Source of the DNA: Rhizobiaceae bacterium
Lineage (GTDB): Bacteria; Pseudomonadota; Alphaproteobacteria; Rhizobiales; Rhizobiaceae
DNA length: 13,654 nt
Direction of reading: 5' to 3'
Assembly: GCA_028865845.1 (NCBI GenBank)
Contig: JAGWJK010000024.1
Span: 1 to 13,654, forward strand
A program made the position numbers and the translations under genes. Shown here one piece after another: positions 6,378 to 13,203 of the stretch. The notes below the pieces were generated by a model, which made no database searches, was not told the origin of the DNA, and was given only the letters and a program-made list of their open reading frames with translations. Each line of letters begins with the position of its first letter. The first letter of the stretch is position 1.

Positions 6378-7136
6378 ATGAAACTGCTGAATTATGCCGC
6401 AGGTTTTGCGGTTCTGATGGCTGCGGCCACGAACGCATTGCCGGCCTGGAGCGCCGAACTCACCGCAAAGACCGCTGTTCTCGTGCATGGCGCGTTTGCC
6501 GACGGCAGCTCCTGGCAGAAGGTCATTCCGATCCTGGAAAAAGCCGGCCTCAAAGTCATCGCGGTCCAGAATCCGCTGGATTCTCTGGAGAATGACGTCG
6601 CCGCCACCAAGCGCGCCATCAGGAATGCTGAGGGGCCGGTGGTTCTGGTCGGGCATTCCTGGGCCGGCGTCGTCATAACCGAGGCGGGTGACGACCCAAA
6701 GGTGAAGTCGCTCGTCTATGTGGCCGCTTACGCTCCCGATGTCGGGCAGTCGCTGCAGAGCGCGTCTTCCAAATATCCCGAACTGCCGAGCCTCAAGACC
6801 TTCGTCAAGGATCCTGACGGTTATCTCACGATCAGCGACGAGGGTATCAGCAAGTATTTTGCCGCGGACCTAACCAAGGAAGAGCAAAAGGTTGTCGCCG
6901 CGACGCAAGGTCCTTTTCACGTGCGTACGCTGACCGCCCCGGTCACTCATGCCGCATGGCGCGACAAGCCGACTTTCATGGTCGTTGCAACGAAAGATGC
7001 GATCATTCCGCCGCAGATGGAAAAGGATCAGGCCGTGGCGGCGCACGCGACGGTGATTGAGGTTCCCTCAAGCCATGTTGCCATGCTATCCCATCCCAAG
7101 GAAGTTGCCGACCTCATCTTGAAGGCCGCGAAATAA
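6378..7136 (+). CDS. Secreted alpha/beta hydrolase
   Basis: A 252-residue alpha/beta-fold hydrolase of the small plant-methylesterase-like type, probably periplasmic. Residues 1-26 are a signal peptide (MKLLNYAAGFAVLMAAATNA core, cleavage likely after PAWSA). The first strand and oxyanion-hole motif are AVLVHGAFADGSSW (33-46). The nucleophile is S94 in VLVGHSWAGVV. The acid is probably D207 in VVATKDAIIPP, and the base H233 in SSHVAMLSHP, so the triad appears complete. The elbow reads GHSWAG where many relatives have GHSxGG. The FUSC exporter starts 11 bases after this stop, suggesting one operon. Likely reactions are hydrolysis of a carboxylic ester or lactone; the substrate is not evident. 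The start is set by GGAG seven bases upstream and by the signal peptide. Confidence 0.88.
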   Translation: MKLLNYAAGFAVLMAAATNALPAWSAELTAKTAVLVHGAFADGSSWQKVIPILEKAGLKVIAVQNPLDSLENDVAATKRAIRNAEGPVVLVGHSWAGVVITEAGDDPKVKSLVYVAAYAPDVGQSLQSASSKYPELPSLKTFVKDPDGYLTISDEGISKYFAADLTKEEQKVVAATQGPFHVRTLTAPVTHAAWRDKPTFMVVATKDAIIPPQMEKDQAVAAHATVIEVPSSHVAMLSHPKEVADLILKAAK

Positions 7137-7146
7137 TGCTCGTTTG

Positions 7147-9165
7147 ATGAACCTCGCGACGAAGCTCGTCTCCCTCGTCAGTCGCCGCACTCTCTGGGCG
7201 GAAGGTCACGTCTTCGCGATCAGTCCGGAACGGATCGGCGTGCTGGAGGGGATACGGGCTTCGGTCGCAATCGGCGTGATGCTCGCCGCTGCTGTCATCT
7301 TCGGCAGACCGGATTTCGCTTTTGGCGCCGTTGCAGCCTTCTGGAATTGTCTCTGTGACCCGCTCGGGTCGCGCGGTAGCCGCTTGCGGGTGATGGCTTT
7401 CTTCAGCGTGCTGGGCGCGGTCGTCATGATGCTCGCCTCCTACTGCGCTCATTGGGGGCCGGTCGCGAGCTTTGTCGCGCTTTTTGTTCTCGTCGTGCTT
7501 TGCGGATTAACGCGCTCGTACAATGCCGGCTTTGGCCCGGCGCCTGCGCAGGCAGGGCTGCTTGCCTCGCTTGCCGTCATCATTGGTATCACCTCTCCCA
7601 GGGAGATCTCTGGCGCGCTGACGCTGGCCGGCTATTTCCTGCTCGGCTCGCTATGGACGATCCTCCTGACGATATTTGTGTGGCCCATTCAGGCGAAAAG
7701 CACCGCCGAGCGCACGCTTGCCGCCATTTTCAGCCGCCTCGAAGACATGGCCCGCTTTCTGCAGGGGCTCGATAAGACCGGTGAGCCGGATCGATGGCTG
7801 ACCTTCGACACGATCTATCGTCGCGGCGTGCGCGTTTCGATCGAGCGTGGACGCGAGACAACTGCACGGATGGCCTCGGGTCGCGAGCGCATGGGTGCCG
7901 GCATCGATGCTGCGGCCAGGATTTTCGCGACACTGATCGCGCTCGGTGCCTACAGGCGCAACCTTCCGCATCCGTTCGATCCGCAGTCCGAAAAGCCGCT
8001 GGTGGATGGTATTGAGGAAATGTTGCAAAGCCTCGCCCGGCATCCGCGCCAGATGGGGCCGCAGACACAGACAGTCGAGCAGGCGGACGCTCTTCTAAGG
8101 CAGGTTGGAGGGGACGGGGGGCTGGTGGCGCGTGCTGCCGCCTACGCGGCCAAAGGGGTCGTCAATTTCGCGCGGATCGGGAAGGAGGCGGCGCCCGGAA
8201 CGCTTCCTGCTAAAACAACGACCACCAAGGCCACGATGTTTCACCTCGACCGGCTTGTCTGGCGCCATGCTTTGCGCGTGGCAACGGCCGTGCTCCTGGC
8301 CTATCTGGTGGGCAACTGGTTTGCCGTGACATTTTCCTATTGGGCCGCGATCGCAGCGTTGGTTGTCACGCAGCCGATCTCCGCCAACACATGGCTGCGC
8401 GTGCTTGAGCGTGCGACGGGAAGTCTCATCGGCGCTTCGATTGCCGCAATCCTGATCGCGCAGATATCCAATCCTCTCGGAATGGTCCTCGTTATCGTTC
8501 CGCTTTCGATCCTGGTGATCGCGCTTCGGCTGGTCAGCTACGGTGCCTTCGTCATCTTCCTGACGCCGATGTTCATGCTGCTTGCGGATTTTATCCGTCC
8601 CGCCGAGGGATTGATTGCCGCGCGCTTCGTCAACGAGCTGATCGGTGCCTGCGTGGGCGTGGGAGCGAGCTTCCTGCTCTGGCCCGAAAGGGAGAATGAT
8701 ATCCTCGCAGCAACGATCTCCACCGCCGTCACCGCGAATATGCGGTTTGCGAGCAGCGTCTTGCGCCATGGCGAGGCGCATGGGGCGGTCGATCTCGATC
8801 AGATGCAAAGAGATGCCGGACTTGCAAGCACGCGTCTGGAAACGGCTCGTGAACGGATGCTGCTTGAAGGTCGCCTCGGTCTGCGGCGGCAGGATTATCT
8901 TTGCGACGTGATAGTCGCCCTGCGTTCGATTTGCGGGATGGCGGCTGTTCTGGAAATCACTGCGAGTGACAGGAGCGTCGAACAGGATAAACTGCGGGCG
9001 GACCGCTACGATGCGCTCGCGGCATCTCTGCTCAAAACGCTGGCGACGTCCGGCGAAGATTCGGCACCGCTGGTCTTGGACGAGGACGACGATCTCGATC
9101 GTGCCGTCTGGCAGCTTTCCCTGGCCGTTCAGGCTTACGCGACGCGATCTGCTGCTTCCGCCTAG
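7147..9165 (+). CDS. FUSC family inner-membrane protein (aromatic acid/fusaric acid resistance-type exporter)
   Basis: A 672-residue membrane protein with the two-module layout of the FUSC/YccS/AaeB group. The first hydrophobic block covers about residues 33-185, followed by a long soluble region. The second block covers about 370-520 and contains the family-like segment TFSYWAAIAALVVTQPISANTWLRV, here read in two parts across 392-416, and a later arginine-rich helix. A soluble C-terminal region follows. Family members export aromatic carboxylic acids or fusaric acid, or confer drug tolerance, often with a membrane-fusion partner; no such partner is encoded here. It begins 11 bases after the hydrolase stop; TTG at 7144 is an in-frame alternative, and there is no strong ribosome-binding site, consistent with translational coupling. 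Its TAG stop interlocks with the stop of the opposing antiporter gene. Confidence 0.85.
   Translation: MNLATKLVSLVSRRTLWAEGHVFAISPERIGVLEGIRASVAIGVMLAAAVIFGRPDFAFGAVAAFWNCLCDPLGSRGSRLRVMAFFSVLGAVVMMLASYCAHWGPVASFVALFVLVVLCGLTRSYNAGFGPAPAQAGLLASLAVIIGITSPREISGALTLAGYFLLGSLWTILLTIFVWPIQAKSTAERTLAAIFSRLEDMARFLQGLDKTGEPDRWLTFDTIYRRGVRVSIERGRETTARMASGRERMGAGIDAAARIFATLIALGAYRRNLPHPFDPQSEKPLVDGIEEMLQSLARHPRQMGPQTQTVEQADALLRQVGGDGGLVARAAAYAAKGVVNFARIGKEAAPGTLPAKTTTTKATMFHLDRLVWRHALRVATAVLLAYLVGNWFAVTFSYWAAIAALVVTQPISANTWLRVLERATGSLIGASIAAILIAQISNPLGMVLVIVPLSILVIALRLVSYGAFVIFLTPMFMLLADFIRPAEGLIAARFVNELIGACVGVGASFLLWPERENDILAATISTAVTANMRFASSVLRHGEAHGAVDLDQMQRDAGLASTRLETARERMLLEGRLGLRRQDYLCDVIVALRSICGMAAVLEITASDRSVEQDKLRADRYDALAASLLKTLATSGEDSAPLVLDEDDDLDRAVWQLSLAVQAYATRSAASA
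9162..9165. other. Interlocked convergent stop codons in CTAG
   Basis: The palindrome CTAG supplies the TAG stop of the exporter on the plus strand (9163-9165) and the TAG stop of the antiporter on the minus strand (9162-9164). The two genes therefore overlap tail to tail by four bases, with no room for an intrinsic terminator between them. Confidence 0.9.
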
Positions 9166-10703
9166 CTCTCGGTGATGCGTCGATCCTCGTCGGAACCCAC
9201 GGAGAGCTGCTTCCAGTCGAGGTTCTCCTGCAGTTCGAGATATTGCGTCGGGCCGATCTGGTCGGCGTTGCGCAGCTCTTCAAGCCGCTGGCGCTGCGCA
9301 ATGACGGCTGCGATCGTCAGCCTGCGGTGCCGATCGAGCGGCGAGGTCGGCAGGTCGCCCGATGGCACGGTCCAGTGGTCACGGCAGATCGTCCTGATAG
9401 CTTCGGCCTCGGCTCCGTCCTCGGTCTCCAGGCGCTGAAACGCGGCTTCGGCGAGCGACCGCCGAGCGATCTCCAGTTCGTCGCGAACCTGCCCCTGCCG
9501 TCCGAGTTTCAGGAAATGGATCATCGGGGCAAGCGTCGCCCCCTGAATGACGAGGGTTGCGAGCACGACCGCAAAGGCCGTCAGGACGACGAGGTCCCGT
9601 TCCGGAAAATCAGCCGGCAGCGCAAAGGCTGTTGCGAGCGTCACGAGACCGCGCATCCCCGACCAGCCGACCAGCAGCGTTTCCCCATTCTGGAACGGAG
9701 CCAGTATGTGGCCGCGTCGATGGCGCGACACGACGATCGCGTGCAGCAGGAAAGCCATGACCAGCCGTGTCAGGATGACGCCGACGACCACGATGGCGGC
9801 GAAGGTGAGCGCCCGTTCCAGCTCCTCGGAGGACATGGCTTCCAGAATTCCGCGCGCCTGCAAGCCCATCAACAGGAATGCGACCACGTTCAGCAGGAAC
9901 ACGACCGTCGTCCAGACCGCGAACGAGTGGACACGCATGCGCGGTGAATCGTCGACCGTCGAAAGCGTGGCAATCGTCATGGCGCTCGCCACTGTTGCCA
10001 GCACCGCAGAGAGGTGAAGATGCTCGGCGATCAGCCAGGTCGAGAAGGCATAGACGAACTGAAGCAGCGTGCCGCCGACCGTGTTTTCGGTGATCGGTCG
10101 GAGACGCGAGACGAAGAAGCCGAAGATGATGCCGAAGACGATGCCTCCGGGCGCTGCGAAGCCGATCCGTAGGGCAGTGACCGCGTCGAGGCCGCCGCGT
10201 GCCTGCACCGTGAGCGCTGCGCCGAACAGCAGCAGCGCCGTTGCATCGTTGAACAGGCTTTCGCCCTTGAGGAGCGCATCGACGCGGCGGTCGACGGGCA
10301 GATTGGAAAGGACGGCGGTGGCAGCGGCAGCATCCGGCGGAGCAACAATAGCACCGAGCGTCACGGCGACGGCGATCGGCAGGCCGACCGTCAGGGCGCT
10401 GATCGATACGACGACGCCCGTGGTGACGAGAACGGCGATGACGGAATAGAAGAATAGCGGCATCAGCATGCGCCGCGCCGCGCCCATCGGGAAGTCATAG
10501 GCGGAATCGACGAGCACGGGTGCGATGAACAGAGCAGGTGCCGTCGGCGGATCGATCGGGATCGTCGGGGCACCCGGCAGCATCGCCACGGCGACGCCGG
10601 CGGCCGCCAGAATGCCGGGATAGGGCAAATGCATGCGCCGCGTGATCTGCAGGAGCAGGATTGCAACAGCCAGCAGTGCAACGAGTGTCTCGAAGAAGGT
10701 CAT
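9162..10703 (-). CDS. Na+/H+ antiporter, CPA1 (NhaP/YjcE-like) family
   Basis: A 513-residue monovalent cation/proton antiporter of the inner membrane. About a dozen hydrophobic segments occupy residues 1 to roughly 395, followed by a charged cytoplasmic tail. Characteristic features are TLGAIVAPPDAAAATAVL, with the PPDA unwound-helix motif near 122-125, and KGESLFNDATALLLF, with the conserved Asn-Asp pair at 152-153, as expected for an electroneutral CPA1 exchanger. The likely role is pH and sodium homeostasis. I start at the ATG at 10703 because MTFFETLVALLAVAILLLQ is a usual family N-terminus; an in-frame ATG at 10733 would add ten residues, and neither has a strong ribosome-binding site. 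It is divergent from the amine oxidase gene and converges on the exporter with interlocked stops. Ion selectivity cannot be read from sequence. Confidence 0.9.
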   Translation of the reverse strand: MTFFETLVALLAVAILLLQITRRMHLPYPGILAAAGVAVAMLPGAPTIPIDPPTAPALFIAPVLVDSAYDFPMGAARRMLMPLFFYSVIAVLVTTGVVVSISALTVGLPIAVAVTLGAIVAPPDAAAATAVLSNLPVDRRVDALLKGESLFNDATALLLFGAALTVQARGGLDAVTALRIGFAAPGGIVFGIIFGFFVSRLRPITENTVGGTLLQFVYAFSTWLIAEHLHLSAVLATVASAMTIATLSTVDDSPRMRVHSFAVWTTVVFLLNVVAFLLMGLQARGILEAMSSEELERALTFAAIVVVGVILTRLVMAFLLHAIVVSRHRRGHILAPFQNGETLLVGWSGMRGLVTLATAFALPADFPERDLVVLTAFAVVLATLVIQGATLAPMIHFLKLGRQGQVRDELEIARRSLAEAAFQRLETEDGAEAEAIRTICRDHWTVPSGDLPTSPLDRHRRLTIAAVIAQRQRLEELRNADQIGPTQYLELQENLDWKQLSVGSDEDRRITES

Positions 10704-10806
10704 GCGCGCATAGTAGCAGGCTTTGGGACGCATTGAAGCGGGTACGGCTCCGATGTAAAGCTTCGATCTATCAAGGTGATGACGAAGCGGAGTGCAGGCG
10801 GTGGCA

Positions 10807-12030
10807 ATGGACTACGATGTGGCTGTTATCGGCGCCGGCGCGGCGGGCATTGCAGCGGCACGAAGGCTCGCCGAGGCGGGACGGTCGGTCGTCATCCTTG
10901 AAGCGAGCAATCGCGTCGGCGGTCGGGCGTGGACGATCGAACTCGCCGGCATGCCGCTCGACATGGGCTGCGGCTGGCTGCATTCTGCGGAGCGCAATCC
11001 TCTCGTCGCCATCGGCCACGATACCGGCTTCACGATCGAAAGCGGTCCGACCGCCTGGCAGACGCAATGGCGCGATCTCGGTTTCTCGCCGGAGGAACGC
11101 CTGGCGGCCGATGCTGCCTGGGACGCCCTTGAGGAGCGGCTTCGCACCAACCCACCGGCAAGCGATCGGGCATCGGATGCGCTGGAACCGGATGGACAGT
11201 GGAATGCCTATTGCCAATCGCTCAGCGGATATCTGAACGGCGCGCCGCTGGAGCGGCTGTCCGTCGCCGATTTCCTTGCCTATGACAACGCCGCGACCAA
11301 TTCCAATTGGCGGGTGCACGAAGGTTATGGCAGCCTGATCGGCGCGGCCGTTCCGGACGTGACGCTTCGCCTATCGACGCCGGTTCGTCGCGTCGCGCTC
11401 ACCGGGCAGGGCGTTCTGCTGGAGACCGATCGTGGATCGATCACGGCATTGGCCGCGATCGTCACCGTATCGACCAACGTTCTTGCCCACGGCACCATCT
11501 CTTTCGACCCGCAGCTTGACGATCATCTTCATGCCGCAAGTGAGCTGCCGCTCGGTCTTGCCGATAAGCTGTTCTTCGAGCTCCATGGCAATCATGGCCT
11601 CGAGCCGGAAACGCACCTGCTCGGCGATCCCTATAACGACGAGACCGGCAGCTATTATATCCGTCCGCTCGGACGCTCCGTCGTCGAAGGTTTCTTCGGC
11701 GGCAAGGGTGCGGTCGTCATAGAACAGGCCGGTCTTGTCGATGCATTCGCCTTTGCGCTCGATCAATTGTCATCGCTGCTTGGAAGCGGCATCCGCCGCC
11801 ATCTGCGCCCTTTGACGGCCTCTTCCTGGTGCCACACGGACTGGGTTCGTGGCTCCTACAGCCACGCGCTGCCTGGCAAGGCCGGCGCTCGGGCCGTCCT
11901 TGCCAGACCGGTCGACGACCGGTTGTTTTTCGCCGGCGAAGCGACACATCACTCCGATTTCTCGACTGCCCATGGCGCCTGGGAGAGCGGATTGACGGCG
12001 GCTCGGCAAGTCCTGGAGCCGGCAGTCTAG
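10807..12030 (+). CDS. Flavin-containing amine oxidase / FAD-dependent oxidoreductase
   Basis: A 407-residue flavoprotein of the monoamine/polyamine oxidase family, which oxidises amines to imines and passes electrons to oxygen or another acceptor. The N-terminal dinucleotide fold is clear: DVAVIGAGAAGIAAARR with GAGAAG at residues 9-14, E32 closing the second strand, then RVGGRA. The C-terminal FAD motif is FFAGEATHHSDFSTAHGAWESG at about 373-394 (quoted here across two segments). K254 in GLADKLFFEL lies where the family has its catalytic-site lysine. There is no signal peptide and no obvious cysteine for covalent flavin. GTG at 10792 is an upstream alternative; ATG at 10807 is preferred for its fit to the family and an AGG eight bases before it. 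The substrate amine is unknown. Its stop interlocks with that of the opposing TPR gene. Confidence 0.88.
   Translation: MDYDVAVIGAGAAGIAAARRLAEAGRSVVILEASNRVGGRAWTIELAGMPLDMGCGWLHSAERNPLVAIGHDTGFTIESGPTAWQTQWRDLGFSPEERLAADAAWDALEERLRTNPPASDRASDALEPDGQWNAYCQSLSGYLNGAPLERLSVADFLAYDNAATNSNWRVHEGYGSLIGAAVPDVTLRLSTPVRRVALTGQGVLLETDRGSITALAAIVTVSTNVLAHGTISFDPQLDDHLHAASELPLGLADKLFFELHGNHGLEPETHLLGDPYNDETGSYYIRPLGRSVVEGFFGGKGAVVIEQAGLVDAFAFALDQLSSLLGSGIRRHLRPLTASSWCHTDWVRGSYSHALPGKAGARAVLARPVDDRLFFAGEATHHSDFSTAHGAWESGLTAARQVLEPAV
12027..12030. other. Second interlocked convergent stop pair in CTAG
   Basis: The same arrangement as at 9162-9165. TAG at 12028-12030 ends the amine oxidase on the plus strand. 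The complementary TAG (12027-12029) ends the TPR gene on the minus strand. The four-base tail-to-tail overlap again leaves no intergenic terminator. Confidence 0.9.
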
Positions 12031-12887
12031 TGGGGATCTGCCAGCAGAGATGGATCGATGGCATTCAGGTGTTGCCGGAACTGGCCGACATAGTCATCAG
12101 ATGCGCCGGGGGCGCCTGAAATCAGCGAAAGATCGAACTGGTAACTGCGAAACATCTTCGCGTTTTCTTGCAAGGCCCCTTCGTGCTTCTCGCAAATCGC
12201 AATGGCCCGAAAGACGGCGTCGAGATCCGGGCCGCCTGTTGCATAAAGTGACGACCAGGCCACTCTGAAGAGGGCATTGGCTGTTTTCAGCGATTCCGGG
12301 CCGGCCAGTCCTTCCCAGGTAACGGCGGCTCGCCGGCTCCAGGAAAGCCTTGCGGCAACTTCCTCCGGCGGATGGTAGGAATTGTAGGTCGTTGCGATTC
12401 CCACCATGCAATCGGCGGCCTCTTCCGTTTCCAACTTGCACGCCGCCTCATAGAGCCTGAAGGCTCGTTCTAGAATCCGGCGGGCTTCCGTGTGATCGGG
12501 ATTGAACAGGCTGTTATCGCCCGTCTCCTGTACCATCGTTTGTCCCAGATGCTGAAGGTAACCGGCCAGGCGCGGGTCGTCAGGCCCGAACAGCTCTTCG
12601 CGGATCGCAATAGCCTGCCGGAAAAGATCCTTGGCCGCTTGATAATTCTCCAGAGCCATCTGTTGGAGCCCCAGATTGGACAGGATGACGGCGATATTGA
12701 AACGAGAGTCAGGATGGTGAACTTCCATCGCTGCCAGCGCTCTTTCCAGGACCTGCCGCGCAGGCTCGAAATGACCGCTCTCGCCCAGCTTAAGCGCCTG
12801 AACATTGGCGTCGCCTATGGTATCGAGGGTGGGATCTTCGGCAATGCTCTGGATGATTGTCTGCACCTGCTGTTCAATCGACGACAT
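12027..12887 (-). CDS. Tetratricopeptide (TPR) repeat protein
   Basis: A 286-residue, mostly helical, soluble protein with no signal peptide or membrane segment. TPR-like helix pairs are visible at about residues 25-55 (LGESGHFEPARQVLERALAA), 63-98 (ILSNLGLQQMALENYQAAKD, then FRQAIAIREELFGPDD) and near 130-150 (EARRILERAFRLYEAACKLE). The remainder is more divergent but keeps paired helices. The FGPDDPRLA spacing resembles kinesin-light-chain-type repeats. Such proteins are scaffolds for protein-protein contact; no enzymatic domain is seen. The start is well supported by AGGAG on the minus strand (12894-12898), six bases before the ATG. It converges on the amine oxidase gene with interlocked stops and is preceded by a long hairpin-rich non-coding region. 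No specific partner can be named. Confidence 0.8.
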   Translation of the reverse strand: MSSIEQQVQTIIQSIAEDPTLDTIGDANVQALKLGESGHFEPARQVLERALAAMEVHHPDSRFNIAVILSNLGLQQMALENYQAAKDLFRQAIAIREELFGPDDPRLAGYLQHLGQTMVQETGDNSLFNPDHTEARRILERAFRLYEAACKLETEEAADCMVGIATTYNSYHPPEEVAARLSWSRRAAVTWEGLAGPESLKTANALFRVAWSSLYATGGPDLDAVFRAIAICEKHEGALQENAKMFRSYQFDLSLISGAPGASDDYVGQFRQHLNAIDPSLLADPH

Positions 12888-13073
12888 GCTTGTCTCCTCT
12901 ATTGAGGGAGTGGCGCCGAATATTCTTCAACGGCGCATCCCGTGGTTATCCACGGTCAAGCTACGGTGCGGTCGTTATCGACAATATTGGGGGATGTTGC
13001 GCTTGGTTGGGCGCGGGTACTACCTCGATGGACGTTCTGCGCGGCAAGGTCTCCGTCTGGCGGGTCAGCCACA

Positions 13074-13110
13074 AAGCAGGTGCTCGGCTGCCACGCCGGG
13101 ACACCTGCTT
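13074..13110. repeat. 9-bp inverted repeat with nested inner stem
   Basis: AAGCAGGTG (13074-13082) and CACCTGCTT (13102-13110) match perfectly. Inside the 19-base spacer, CGGC (13085-13088) pairs with GCCG (13095-13098) around TGCCAC. The result is a two-part stem with a small internal loop, stable on either strand. The next hairpin begins eight bases away. Confidence 0.6.
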
Positions 13111-13117
13111 CGACGGC

Positions 13118-13143
13118 CATAAGAGAGGAGGTTTGCTCTTATG
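13118..13143. repeat. 8-bp inverted repeat with Shine-Dalgarno/anti-Shine-Dalgarno loop
   Basis: CATAAGAG (13118-13125) and CTCTTATG (13136-13143) match perfectly around a 10-base loop. On the plus strand the loop contains AGGAGG, nine bases before an ATG that sits in the 3' arm. On the minus strand the loop contains CCTCCT, an anti-Shine-Dalgarno sequence. Which strand is transcribed is unknown; neighbours on both sides are minus-strand genes. Confidence 0.55.
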
Positions 13144-13203
13144 ATCCGCGCTCCGCCCGAAGCTTCTGGTGTTGTCGCTCCGGACGGGATTCCGGGTCGT
13201 CTG

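Larger units (their letters stand above)
12888..13203. other. Non-coding region of 316 bases rich in inverted repeats
   Basis: No protein with family resemblance is seen in either strand here. The region holds five exact inverted repeats: GCGCCG 12913-12918 with CGGCGC 12931-12936; CCGTGG 12940-12945 with CCACGG 12950-12955; AAGCAGGTG 13074-13082 with CACCTGCTT 13102-13110; CATAAGAG 13118-13125 with CTCTTATG 13136-13143; and CCGGA 13180-13184 with TCCGG 13191-13195. It must contain the promoter and leader of the TPR gene and the 3' end of the sugar-permease transcript. None of the hairpins is followed by a T-run. A structured small RNA or 3' processing region is possible. Confidence 0.5.

Noticed and set aside
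12946..12954. TTATCCACG, one base from the DnaA box consensus
   Set aside because: It is a single site and part of a 6-bp hairpin. There is no cluster of boxes, no AT-rich unwinding region and no replication gene nearby.
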